The translations under genes were made by a program, and so were the position numbers. DNA of 52,931 bases from CAZSXU01 sp964610505. Its GTDB lineage: Bacteria > Arandabacterota > Arandabacteria > JAGLYR01. Below are positions 32,712 through 41,291 of the stretch, piece by piece. The DNA is taken from assembly GCA_964610505.1 (NCBI GenBank), contig CAZSXU010000027.1:1-52931 (forward strand). The letters run 5' to 3'. A model generated the notes under the pieces. The model had not been told where the DNA came from. It was given only the letters and a program-made list of their open reading frames with translations, and did no database searches. The first letter of the stretch is position 1; every line of letters starts with the position of its first letter.

Positions 32712-33263
32712 TCAGGCCGGCATGTGTCTACGTGGTTTTATGCGCCATGCGATCACAAGCCCGGCCAGGATCCACGTAATCAAGTGGTGAAGCGATGAGA
32801 GCAGTATCAGCCCTATGGGTTTGTCACTGAACATGTCGCCACACACGGCCAGGAACAGCCCTACAACCGCCACAAAGAAGACTCTCCGGGAATACCTCGC
32901 CAACACTCTCTCTGATGCCATAGACAGCAACCACGCCGCGATCATCGCCGCACCGAAGATGCAGACCATTTCGAATATCAATTGTTCCAGGAACGCATCG
33001 GGGGTCCGTCCTGAGGCAACGATGGTGAAAACGGGTTCGTTGCCAAAATTGGGATACCGGTCCCTGATTTCCTTGGAGGAGTCCGGGCAGTAGTAGACTC
33101 CGGGTTTCGCGATTCCTTCCTTGAGGGCCGTATGGATGTCCTTGTCGTTCGGGATGGGTTTGGGGAAATCACCGCTCAACTGCAGAGGGCCAAGAGATAT
33201 GATCAACCACACGAGGATGACAACTCCGCCAAGCAGTCCTGATAACAGTATTTGTTTCTTCAC
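32712..33263 (-). CDS. Membrane protein of unknown function
   Basis: 183 residues, GTG start 7 bases after AAGGAG. Four membrane helices: one N-terminal (LLSGLLGGVVILVWLIISLG), a periplasmic-type loop of ~65 residues (DFPKPIPNDKDIHTALKEGI..YYCPDSSKEIRDRYPNFG), then three more ending in a basic tail (WRIKPRRHMPA). No family recognised. Base composition is lower in GC than neighbouring genes and flanks hold decayed repeats, so recent arrival is possible. Confidence 0.7.
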   Translation of the reverse strand: MKKQILLSGLLGGVVILVWLIISLGPLQLSGDFPKPIPNDKDIHTALKEGIAKPGVYYCPDSSKEIRDRYPNFGNEPVFTIVASGRTPDAFLEQLIFEMVCIFGAAMIAAWLLSMASERVLARYSRRVFFVAVVGLFLAVCGDMFSDKPIGLILLSSLHHLITWILAGLVIAWRIKPRRHMPA

Positions 33264-33658
33264 AGTACGACTCCTTTCCCGGTGCTCCTGGTTGATCCTC
33301 TCAACGGCAGTTGAATCCCAGATGAATCGCCCGGCGTATGGGCGGAATCGCCCTTCCTCTTGGGATGTGCGCAGGTGACTTCAGCGAGATCGTGAGGTAA
33401 ACAAGTCGGGAATGTCCCCTCTTCCCGATTACTACGTCTTCACCCTTCCAGGGTTTCATGTATTGGCGCCAGCGACGACCGGATCCGACGGGCGGGTCTT
33501 GAAGAAGACATATGGTCAGGGGCTTTGGGGTCAGGTCCTGCAATGACACAATGTGGGGCCCAACGCGTTGTCTTCTCAGATCGTCGCACCGGCCGACGGA
33601 AGGCCTACCGGCGAAGCTGTGAACTCGCGAAGACTGCGGGACAGCGCGGCCCGATCGT
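33264..33658. other. Intergenic region with a REP-like half-site
   Basis: 395 bases without a gene. At 33524-33549 lies TTTGGGGTCAGGTCCTGCAA followed by TGACAC. This resembles the GGGGTCAGGTC-type ends that often surround REP-associated (Y1) transposase genes; only one arm is present and no transposase is nearby. Confidence 0.4.
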
Positions 33659-34558
33659 TCAATTCCGCCGCCGGGTGAGCACGAGGGCGATCCCGGCCAG
33701 AAGAACGATCGTCCTCAGGAGACTTCCCTCGGGTCCGTAGTCGCCTCCGCTGACGACGGACGGTCCTGTTTCCTTCAGGTTCAGAAGCGTTCCGCCGGAC
33801 ATCTCGTGCCCGCTCACCTTCAGTCCGAAGAGGTTCCCGTCTGCCCAGTTCCACACCGCGTGCCATCCGCAGACACCCCAGACGCTCCCTTCCCGAAGGC
33901 AATAGACGGCGGTGAAGACGCCGAAGAGAAGGAGGTTCAGGATCGCCACGGGACGCGTGGGGGCGTGCATCCCCGCGAAAACGACCGATGAGATCAGGAT
34001 GCCGATCCAGGGTCTGTACCGGGCGCCCAGTACGGGGAGGTACCAGCCGCGCAGGAGGATCTCTTCGCTTCCGGCCTGGACGAGGAAGACGGCGAGCATC
34101 AGGAGAGCGGAGCCCAACGCAGGGCCGCCTTGAAGCCGGCCGGCGCCGGTTTCGATGCTCACGCACCCGAAAAGCGCCATGACCCCGACGGTACATGAAG
34201 TCATGATGAGAGCGACGGCCATGCCCCCAAGCAGCTTCGGTGCGAAGCCCTTCGGTGCGAGACCCATCGTCAGGGGCGACCGTTTTTCGTAGAGCGCCAC
34301 CCACAGGGCCAGGAACACGACGAGCAACGCGAAGGGAACCGTTAACCCGTAGGGTGTATCGAAGAGACGGTCCGCCGCCCCCTCATCGCCCCCTGCAAGG
34401 ATGACCGCCGCGATGCTCACGATGCCGAAAGCCGGCACCAGGACGAGGAAGAGGATCCCCGTTGCCAGAAAGGCGTTCGGCACTCTCCTTGCCTGCCGGG
34501 CCTGGAGAAACAAGCCCCGCTCCCCATTGAGAACATAGGACATCACTCCGCCGTTCAT
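33659..34558 (-). CDS. CPBP family intramembrane glutamic endopeptidase
   Basis: 299 residues, about eight membrane helices. Three catalytic motifs of the CAAX/Abi (Rce1-like) family are present: AGSEEILLRGW (Glu-Glu-x3-Arg), FAGMHAP and CGWHAVWNW. AAGGAG lies 5 bases before the ATG. These proteases cut substrates within the membrane; in bacteria roles include bacteriocin handling and signalling. No bacteriocin gene is visible here. The conserved end (GGDYGPEGSLLRTIVLL) is standard for the family. Confidence 0.88.
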   Translation of the reverse strand: MNGGVMSYVLNGERGLFLQARQARRVPNAFLATGILFLVLVPAFGIVSIAAVILAGGDEGAADRLFDTPYGLTVPFALLVVFLALWVALYEKRSPLTMGLAPKGFAPKLLGGMAVALIMTSCTVGVMALFGCVSIETGAGRLQGGPALGSALLMLAVFLVQAGSEEILLRGWYLPVLGARYRPWIGILISSVVFAGMHAPTRPVAILNLLLFGVFTAVYCLREGSVWGVCGWHAVWNWADGNLFGLKVSGHEMSGGTLLNLKETGPSVVSGGDYGPEGSLLRTIVLLAGIALVLTRRRN

Positions 34559-34694
34559 TGCTGCTCCTTCTCTCAGGGGTTGTCGGGCCGTTCACGTCGG
34601 TGGGAAAAATGCGGGGCGCCCGGAGCCAGGCGCCATTGACTTCGACGCCGGAGGGGGATGGAATGTTTCGGCGAGTATATCGGGACATTTCTAA

Positions 34695-34720
34695 GGAATT
34701 CGGGTTCTGTCCCGAATTCC
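34695..34720 (-). terminator. Hairpin downstream of the radical SAM gene
   Basis: Perfect 10-bp stem GGAATTCGGG/CCCGAATTCC with a 6-base loop, 33 bases past the radical SAM stop on the minus strand. Followed by only a weak T-run (TTAG), so termination is likely but not certain. Confidence 0.5.
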
Positions 34721-34752
34721 ACGCGAATTCCAGACGAAACCCCATCTGGAGT

Positions 34753-35838
34753 CTAAATTCCTCCCTGGATGTCAAGATTTGTCAGCCCGGCATCCCGAGC
34801 CCATTGAACCGCTTCGCGATATTCGCCGGGGAGAAGTCTGCGTGAGATCTTGGGGTAATCGTGGGCTTTGTACATCGGCCGGTACTGCGACATGATGTTG
34901 ACATAGGTGTCTTTCGGAAGGTTTTCGGCAATCCACTCCACGATCTCTTTCGTGCCTCCCACACGGTTCGGCATGACAAGATGCCGGATCATGAGCCCCC
35001 GGTACATCAACCCATCCGCGGCCGGCTTCGCCACGCCGACCTGCCTCTGCATCTCGAGCAACGCCTCCCGGGTGAGTTCACAATAGGTATCGGCTCCGGA
35101 GGAGTACTTGTCGGCCATTCGGCTGTCGAAGTACTTGAAGTCCGGAAGATAGACGTCCACGACACCATCGAGGACCCTGAGGATCTCCGTCCGCTCCCAC
35201 CCGCAGGTGTTGTACACCAGGGGAAGGCGGAGGCCTCTTCCGGCGGCGATGTCCAGGCCGAGGACGATATGGGCCGGGTAATGCGTGGGTGTCACCACAT
35301 TGATGTTGTGGCAGCCCATCCTCTGGAGATCCAGCATCATCTCGGCCAGGTCCTCGAGACTCCGCTCTTCGCCTCGACCGCCCTGGCTGACTTCCCAGTT
35401 GATGCAGAAGACACACCGGAGGGAACAGTTGGAAAAGAAGATGGTACCGGAACCGCCGGCGCCCACGAGCGGCCGCTCCTCCCCGAAGTGAGGATGGTAG
35501 GATGCAATCTCCAGCGTTGAGGTGGATTCACAGAACCCCTTCTCGCCACTCAACCGATCGGCGCCGCATTCCCGGGGGCAGAGCCGGCATTCCTCCATCA
35601 TCTGCCAGAGCCTCTCGCCCCGCTTCTTCAACTCACCCGTGCGGTGCAGCTTGACGTACCCGGGCTCGATGGCCGGAACCCACCCGGGAGTCGCCGAAGA
35701 CTTATCCTGTCTCGTGCATCCGAGAGTCGGAAGGTTCACGGCGCCCGCGAAGAGAGACCCGACGGCACAGAGACACGACTTGAGAAAGCGGCGTCGAGAA
35801 GTGGGAGGCAGGTCCGTAGCGAAAGGATTCATCGCCAT
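34753..35838 (-). CDS. PflX-like radical SAM protein with Tat signal
   Basis: 361 residues. The N-terminus is a twin-arginine signal (TSRRRFLKSCLCAVGSLFAG), possibly lipidated at LPTLGC. The rest is a full COG1313/PflX-type radical SAM protein: CRLCPRECGADRLSGEKGFC (N-terminal Cys motif), then Cys138-x3-Cys142-x2-Cys145 in NCSLRCVFCINWEVSQ, VTPTHYPAHIVLGL, VYNTCGWE and DVYLPDFKYF. Radical SAM enzymes need reduced [4Fe-4S] and AdoMet, normally cytosolic, so a Tat signal is odd; folded export of the loaded enzyme is the only consistent route. Function of the family is unknown. No activation partner (pyruvate formate-lyase-like) is nearby. Confidence 0.85.
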   Translation of the reverse strand: MAMNPFATDLPPTSRRRFLKSCLCAVGSLFAGAVNLPTLGCTRQDKSSATPGWVPAIEPGYVKLHRTGELKKRGERLWQMMEECRLCPRECGADRLSGEKGFCESTSTLEIASYHPHFGEERPLVGAGGSGTIFFSNCSLRCVFCINWEVSQGGRGEERSLEDLAEMMLDLQRMGCHNINVVTPTHYPAHIVLGLDIAAGRGLRLPLVYNTCGWERTEILRVLDGVVDVYLPDFKYFDSRMADKYSSGADTYCELTREALLEMQRQVGVAKPAADGLMYRGLMIRHLVMPNRVGGTKEIVEWIAENLPKDTYVNIMSQYRPMYKAHDYPKISRRLLPGEYREAVQWARDAGLTNLDIQGGI

Positions 35839-35920
35839 CGCAATCGTCTCCAGTCGGGCTCCATTCTAGTGCCTTCCGGTTGAACCCGCAAGCCCCGGAG
35901 AGCTCGGGGTCCTGGAAATC

Positions 35921-36021
35921 CGGTCCCTGTCCAGAGGGACAGTCACCCCTTTTTGTCCATCATCCCTCATGCGCTATAGTTGACAAAAAGGGGTGACTGT
36001 CCCTCGGAGGGGACGGTCACC
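35921..36021. repeat. REPIN-like pair of inverted REP palindromes
   Basis: A perfect 24-bp inverted repeat (35934-35957 with 35982-36005) around a 24-base spacer, containing GGGACAGTCACCCCTTTTTG. Each arm folds with flanking sequence; on the right GGTGACTGTCCC pairs with GGGACGGTCACC (35992-36021, one mismatch). This is the pattern of two REPs in opposite orientation mobilised by RAYT transposases. No RAYT gene in the window. Confidence 0.65.
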
Positions 36022-36084
36022 GGAGGGTCTGGGGATTCGCCCAAGCCTCAGTTGTGGAATCTGTGGCTAGTCTTGCCTTGTAGT

Positions 36085-38670
36085 CTATGGGACTGCCGTG
36101 ATCTTCTCCCAGAAGGGTTCGTCCTGCGGAACGTCCATGATCTCGCGAAGCATCCAGTACTCGAGCTCCGAAATGTGCCGTTTTCCGGTATCCAGCCATT
36201 CTCCGGTGTGGCCCATGCTCTCATCCGTGAAGAGATAGAAGTCCGAGAAGACGAAGATGCGGCCCCGCCCGATTCGCGTTTCCACGAGGACGGTCCGACC
36301 GTCGGAGAGTCGAAGGAGGGGTGTTCCTCCCGAGAGACCGAACGGGCGCGCGGCCGGAATGATCTTGTCCCCGTCGGGGCTCAGAATGTGCAGGACCTCG
36401 TCGGTCTCGCTTTCCTCTTCACCGGCCTCGGCGGCTGAGGCGGAATCGACCGCCGTCCCGGCATCGCCTGCCTCCGGTGTCTGCGGCGCCGGAGCGCCCG
36501 CCGTCTTGATCCCCAGAGAACCCAGAAGCTGCTGCGGAGCTCGGGAGGGATTACGGGCGTCGAGCAGGACCAGGAGCCGCCCGCCCCGGGCGACAAAGGT
36601 CACGATGGCATCGATCGTTTCCTGGGAGAAGGCACGCCACGGATCGGCGATCACGACGAGATCGCCTTTCGCCAGAGCATCCTCCAGCTGAGGTTCAAAA
36701 CTCGGGAAGAACCCCAGGCGCTGCGTCCAGACGAAGAAGGTGTGCAGGCTGATCTCCGGGTTGCGGGTGAGTCCCCGCGTGGGAAGCGTGACCCGGGAGT
36801 GCTCGGAATCGAAAGCCACGTGAACGTAGTCCGTGTGGGGCTCGGGCGGTGGGTACGCCGCCCGCACGAGCCCGTCGTAGATGACGACCGCCAGCGTCAC
36901 GCCCAGAAAACCGGCCCCCAGGGCGAGAACCGCCTGCCGGCTTCGGTCCCATCGCCATAGGATCCGGCCGCCGGCGACGAGCGCGATCACACCCAGAAGA
37001 AACAGGACGCGGTTCAGCCAGGCAAAGCGGTTGACGCGGTTCAACCACTCCACGGTGCCCAGGGCCAGTTCGGGTTTTCCGGGGACGAACATGAAGAAGT
37101 TGGAAAAGCAGGTGCTGTCCGTGTAGAAAGCGACCCTTCCCTTGCCGTACTTGACGCCGCCTTGCTGAACGAACACGCCGTAGCTGTAGTTCTGATTGTC
37201 CTTCTTCGGGAAGAAACTGGTCTGCGAGTAGTCGAGGTTGCTGGCTTTAAGGGCGTACCCCAGGATCTGGTTTTCCGAGAAGAACGGCGCCTCCATACTG
37301 CAGGACGTCGCGAACAAATAGGGGGGAAGGTAGTTCACAGTCGGGTGAGCGAAGACGGGCGGTCGTTCATAGAGAGACAGGGCCATGGTCTCCAACTGGT
37401 AGGTGGAGTCGTAGCGAAATCGAAGGCCGAATCGTTCCGTGAGCGGGTTGAGATACGTGCTGATTCCGAAGACGTTGGTATGGTCTCCGTGAAGCCAGAG
37501 GGACCCGCCCTCGCGCACGAACTCGTACAGCGCGTCCATCTCCGTTTGACTGTAGGCCTCCGTCGGAGTCTTGAGCATCACGATGTCGTACTGGGAGAGG
37601 AGATCGGGCAGAAGGGAATCCACGCGCGAGTCTACGTGGTAGAAATGATCCAGGTACTGCGCGAGGCAGTAGTAATTGTATCCGGACTTTCGCCCGTACC
37701 AATGGGTATCGTACTCCTGCATCGTCCATTCCCAGTCGGAATGGATCTCCTCGATGAGGAGGCGTCCCTGCTTACGCGTGCCCGGGTCGTGGTAGGCGAA
37801 GAGCCCGATGAAACCCACCACACCGGCCGTAAGCAGCGCCAGGGCGGCCAAGGTTCCTCGACGCTCGGGCCCGGCCAGATGCAGGACCGACCGATCCGGA
37901 AACCGGCACAATCCAGGAACGACGAACAGCAGCAACACCAGCGGAACGAAACTCAGGGCCAGCGGGAGCGGTTCCCAGAAGATGGCGGACGTTTTGAACT
38001 TTACGACCAGGAACATCATGAACACATACCGGAGTCCCGAGTATCCTACGAGGACCGCCGCAAGTCCCAGGTACGCGCGGGCCGGCCGCCGACCCAGGAC
38101 CAACAACACAAGCCCGGCAACGGCGACGAGCGCAAGGGGAAGGAACCCGAGGGACTCCAGCCGCACTGGGAAGGCGAAGACGTTATAGACGTAGGGAATG
38201 ATGATCTCGTTCTCACTGAGCGACACCAGGGGGTTGAACAGACGGGCCATCGCGTAGAACAGCGGCGACAGCCACGGGATTTCATGGACTCGGGACGCGT
38301 AGATATAGAGAAACGGAAACGCGGCCGCCTGGGCCGAGAGGACAAGTCCCACGAGCCCCACCGGAAGTCCGGTCCAGGCCAACGAGCGGGAGACGCGGGC
38401 GGTGGAGACGAGAGCCAACCCCAGGGCAAGCAGAATCGCCGGTAGGTTGAAGGGAAATGGCAGCCGGAACGCCGCGATGCCGAGTGGGACGAGGATCCAC
38501 AGCCAACGAAGATCGACACGCTCGACGGCGGCCCTCCGAAGAGCCAGTCCGGCGCACACCAGGGCGAGAACCACCAGCCCGATCCAGCCGCCCCGAGGAC
38601 GAACGAACACGGGAACCGTGTTCAACCAGTAGAGTGTCGCAAACAAGGCCGTCGGCCAGAACCATCTCAT
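36085..38670 (-). CDS. Polytopic protein with exosortase-like region and two extracytoplasmic amidotransferase-like domains (A)
   Basis: 861 residues. Residues 1-255 are about eight helices. The stretch SENEIIIP..FAFPVRLESLGFLPLAL (152-181) followed by VLVGYSGLRYVFMMF (207-220) resembles the exosortase core, with Arg214 in place but Glu172/Ser173 where the catalytic Cys would be. After a helix at 275-292 come two globular domains of DUF4350/class-I amidotransferase style: domain 1 (about 303-545) with VREGGSLWLHGDHTNVFGIS and domain 2 (about 635-840) with FVARGGRLLVLLDARNPS and RGRIFVFSDFYLF. Two helices (550-610) separate them. An acidic Ala/Glu linker lies near 735-765. Its ATG overlaps the stop of the next gene by 4 bases. 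Function unknown; the exosortase relation is inference. Confidence 0.65.
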   Translation of the reverse strand: MRWFWPTALFATLYWLNTVPVFVRPRGGWIGLVVLALVCAGLALRRAAVERVDLRWLWILVPLGIAAFRLPFPFNLPAILLALGLALVSTARVSRSLAWTGLPVGLVGLVLSAQAAAFPFLYIYASRVHEIPWLSPLFYAMARLFNPLVSLSENEIIIPYVYNVFAFPVRLESLGFLPLALVAVAGLVLLVLGRRPARAYLGLAAVLVGYSGLRYVFMMFLVVKFKTSAIFWEPLPLALSFVPLVLLLFVVPGLCRFPDRSVLHLAGPERRGTLAALALLTAGVVGFIGLFAYHDPGTRKQGRLLIEEIHSDWEWTMQEYDTHWYGRKSGYNYYCLAQYLDHFYHVDSRVDSLLPDLLSQYDIVMLKTPTEAYSQTEMDALYEFVREGGSLWLHGDHTNVFGISTYLNPLTERFGLRFRYDSTYQLETMALSLYERPPVFAHPTVNYLPPYLFATSCSMEAPFFSENQILGYALKASNLDYSQTSFFPKKDNQNYSYGVFVQQGGVKYGKGRVAFYTDSTCFSNFFMFVPGKPELALGTVEWLNRVNRFAWLNRVLFLLGVIALVAGGRILWRWDRSRQAVLALGAGFLGVTLAVVIYDGLVRAAYPPPEPHTDYVHVAFDSEHSRVTLPTRGLTRNPEISLHTFFVWTQRLGFFPSFEPQLEDALAKGDLVVIADPWRAFSQETIDAIVTFVARGGRLLVLLDARNPSRAPQQLLGSLGIKTAGAPAPQTPEAGDAGTAVDSASAAEAGEEESETDEVLHILSPDGDKIIPAARPFGLSGGTPLLRLSDGRTVLVETRIGRGRIFVFSDFYLFTDESMGHTGEWLDTGKRHISELEYWMLREIMDVPQDEPFWEKITAVP

Positions 38671-41030
38671 CGTTGAAACTCACCCGCCTTCAGGCGCTCG
38701 AAGAGTTCCTTGAGGAACAGGATGTTGCCGAGCTTCCATTCCTCGAGCGATTCCAGGTTGTGGTTCAAGAGGAACTGAGAATCTCCGATGATCAGGGCGC
38801 CCCCCTTGCCCCGGGGCACGAACACCATGATCGGATCGGGGTACTCCGGGTGACGTGCAACCGTCGTGGTGTTGGGGTCGGACACATCCAGCGGCCAGCT
38901 CTCGGGAAAGTGAACCGTCTGGCCGTAGACCTCAATATCGAAATGGGCAAGCGGAACGTTTCCGATGCTTACTCCAAAAAGATCAAACAGAGCCTCGGAT
39001 GCATCCTTTTCCTCGTATCCCGTGCTCAGGATAAGGATTCCCCCCGACGTCACGAAGGACTCGATCGTCGCCCGCTCTCCCCGGGTGAAAGGCTTCGCGG
39101 GCGCGATCACGATCAGCAACCGGCTGTCCAGGATCAGCGGTTCGGAGAAGTCCCGCATCATCATTGCGCAGTAGCCGTTTCTTCCCAAACTGAGTTCGAG
39201 ACCTCCCACGCAGTCGTCGTACCAGGTCAGCTGATCGATGCGCTCCACGTGCGAGATGTCGACCAGGGCTTTGGGAAGATCGATCCTCGGGAGCGGGGGC
39301 GGTGTGGAGAGTCGATCGGTGGCGTGCGTTCCCAAGACCAGGCCCAGGGCCAGGATGGACCACGCGTGGACGTCGCGGGAGAGCGCGGGCTTGGCCAGCA
39401 GGATCAGAATCGCGGCGGCAACCACGAGCGCCATATGCAGCAACCAGCTGCTGCGGTCCGGCGGTCCGGTCAGCCACTGAAAAACGCGCTGGGCGAAGGC
39501 CCATGCCGTGACGAGCGCCCCGTTCTGGAAGGGACTCGTGTCGCCGAACACCAGGACACGGCCCTGTCCGTACGGCGCCGCGGCCACCAGGCAGATGTCC
39601 CCCAGCTGCTCGCCCGGGTTGTACACCCGGTCACCCAGGTAAGACCGCTCGAGATTGGCCGCGTCTCCAAGGTCGGAGAAGCCGTACTTCCCGACGATCA
39701 CCGGCTCGGCCGGCGGGCTGAAGTCCAGCGATGCGCCGACCCAGATCTGGATGTCCTCGGAGAGGATCACATCGTGATGTATAGGATGAGGGAGCAGCTC
39801 GAGTGCATCCCGCCATCCCTGAGCCCAGAAGGTCCCCGAGTCGAATTTGAACCGGATGCGGACCGGTTCCAGCAGATCGTTGAAAGGGCCGCGAATCCCC
39901 TTGACGCCGGTGTGATCTCCCAGAATCAGAAGGGAGCCGCCCCGGGCGACATAATCCCAGATGACCCTCTTTTCCTCGGGGCCGAAGAACTCCATGTGAT
40001 TGATGATGACCAGCGCCCGAGCGTCCGACAAGATTTTCGGCGTGAGCGGCCCTCGCGCCTTGTCGACCTCGTAACCCTGGGCCTCCAGGAATGCCGGAAG
40101 CCGCCCGAACATCCCGCCCGACCGCTCGCCGTAGCGTCCGAAGACGGGCACTTCCCAGTTGAGGTATCCCTGATCCAGAATGATGACCCTTCCGCCCCCG
40201 GGGCCCGGCCTCGGAGCGAGGGTCAGGCCGAGGGCGAGCAGAAGCCCGGCGGCCAGTACAAGAGGCGAGAACCGGTACCGCAGGGAACCCGAGAGAGCCA
40301 CGTTCCCGGCCGTCCGGCGGCCGTACCAGGCGATGGGTGCGAGAACGGCCACGAGGTGAATCACCTGTGAGTTGAAGAGGAGGAAATCCAGGTCGGGCGC
40401 CCATCTCTGAATCCCCATGGCCAGCGGGGTAAGGAGAATCTGCACGAGACCGTTGGTCACGGCAAGGAGGCCAAGGAACACCGGGAAGTCCCGGGCGCTG
40501 CGTCTCCCGCCCCAGATCAGGCGGCTGAAGCCCCAGCACGCGGCAAACACCAGGACCGAGAAGCCCGTCATGGTCGCGCTCAGGGCATAGTCCTGGCCGA
40601 TCAATCTGCCGGCCGCCCCCGAGAAGCCGAGGACCGCCGTGTTGATCAGCCACCACAGGTGCGGCAGGTGGAGGCGTGCAAGGTCGAAGACAAGGAAGAA
40701 AAGGGTGGCCGGAACCAACAGTGCGATCTCGCCCCGGCGGGGCTCATCCTCCTCTGCCGTGGCCACCAGGGCGGAAGCCAGAACCATGAGGGCGAGGGCG
40801 CGCCCGAAGGGATTCGCCCGCGCCAGAACTGCGGCCACACCCACGAGAAGGACTCCGGCGATCCACCGGCGCAAGGGAAGCTGCCGGAGGTCTCGGGGCC
40901 GTTCGAGGACGACGAACACGACGGCCAGGGTGAGGGCGATGAGCAGGTTGAGCGCCTCGGTGAGAAATCCCATCTCACCGAAGGAAAACAGGAGGGCGCC
41001 GGCGTAGATCCCGATTCGTAGAAGTCCCAT
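38667..41030 (-). CDS. Polytopic protein with exosortase-like region and two extracytoplasmic amidotransferase-like domains (B)
   Basis: 787 residues, first gene of the pair. Helices fill 1-275; MTGFSVLVFAACWGFSRLIW (154-173) resembles the exosortase 'GF-V-V--ACSG-R-L' motif with Cys165, then Asn193 (VTNGLVQILL) and His225 (SQVIHLVAVL) at the spacing of the N-x-x-R and His motifs, but Val196 replaces Arg. Two amidotransferase-like domains follow: 280-515 with VARGGSLLILGDHTGVKG and GQGRVLVFGDTSPF, and 570-780 with FVTSGGILILSTGYEE and GGALIIGDSQFLL, separated by two helices. The layout equals that of the neighbour, so they are old duplicates. The 260-base gap before it holds a terminator from the Cys-rich gene. 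Confidence 0.65.
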   Translation of the reverse strand: MGLLRIGIYAGALLFSFGEMGFLTEALNLLIALTLAVVFVVLERPRDLRQLPLRRWIAGVLLVGVAAVLARANPFGRALALMVLASALVATAEEDEPRRGEIALLVPATLFFLVFDLARLHLPHLWWLINTAVLGFSGAAGRLIGQDYALSATMTGFSVLVFAACWGFSRLIWGGRRSARDFPVFLGLLAVTNGLVQILLTPLAMGIQRWAPDLDFLLFNSQVIHLVAVLAPIAWYGRRTAGNVALSGSLRYRFSPLVLAAGLLLALGLTLAPRPGPGGGRVIILDQGYLNWEVPVFGRYGERSGGMFGRLPAFLEAQGYEVDKARGPLTPKILSDARALVIINHMEFFGPEEKRVIWDYVARGGSLLILGDHTGVKGIRGPFNDLLEPVRIRFKFDSGTFWAQGWRDALELLPHPIHHDVILSEDIQIWVGASLDFSPPAEPVIVGKYGFSDLGDAANLERSYLGDRVYNPGEQLGDICLVAAAPYGQGRVLVFGDTSPFQNGALVTAWAFAQRVFQWLTGPPDRSSWLLHMALVVAAAILILLAKPALSRDVHAWSILALGLVLGTHATDRLSTPPPLPRIDLPKALVDISHVERIDQLTWYDDCVGGLELSLGRNGYCAMMMRDFSEPLILDSRLLIVIAPAKPFTRGERATIESFVTSGGILILSTGYEEKDASEALFDLFGVSIGNVPLAHFDIEVYGQTVHFPESWPLDVSDPNTTTVARHPEYPDPIMVFVPRGKGGALIIGDSQFLLNHNLESLEEWKLGNILFLKELFERLKAGEFQR

Positions 41031-41230
41031 GCATCGCTCCGAATCCTGAGGCGGGTAGGTCCATTAGATCATTCCTCGGAGAGATCGTAAAGAAGAAAAC
41101 GTGCCGCCCCGGATCCTGCATCTTCCGTGAAAGCCGATGGCCCGCCGGCTTGGCCCCAACGTCCGGCGCTTGCAGGCGCGCTCGCTCGTCCGCGGAAGAC
41201 ACGGATCCCACCGCGAGACCCGGCCCACGC

Positions 41231-41258
41231 GCAAAGGCCCGCCGGAGCGGGCCTTTGC
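41231..41258 (-). terminator. Terminator of the Cys-rich repeat gene
   Basis: Perfect 12-bp stem GCAAAGGCCCGC/GCGGGCCTTTGC, 33 bases after the stop at 41292 on the minus strand. Separates this gene from the polytopic pair. The rest of 41031-41230 is empty. Confidence 0.65.
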
Positions 41259-41291
41259 AGAATCACCGGGAAGTAGAACCTCCCGTACATC

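Noticed and set aside
33659..33740. C-terminal hydrophobic segment plus RRRN of the CPBP protease as a sorting tail
   Set aside because: The last helix and the GGDYGPEGS motif before it are normal for CPBP proteases; no PEP-like motif precedes it.
38457..40370. Long plus-strand frame of 637 codons
   Set aside because: Antisense to the polytopic pair. The composition is Arg/Gly/His-rich with no motif, and the opposite strand has clear helices and domains.
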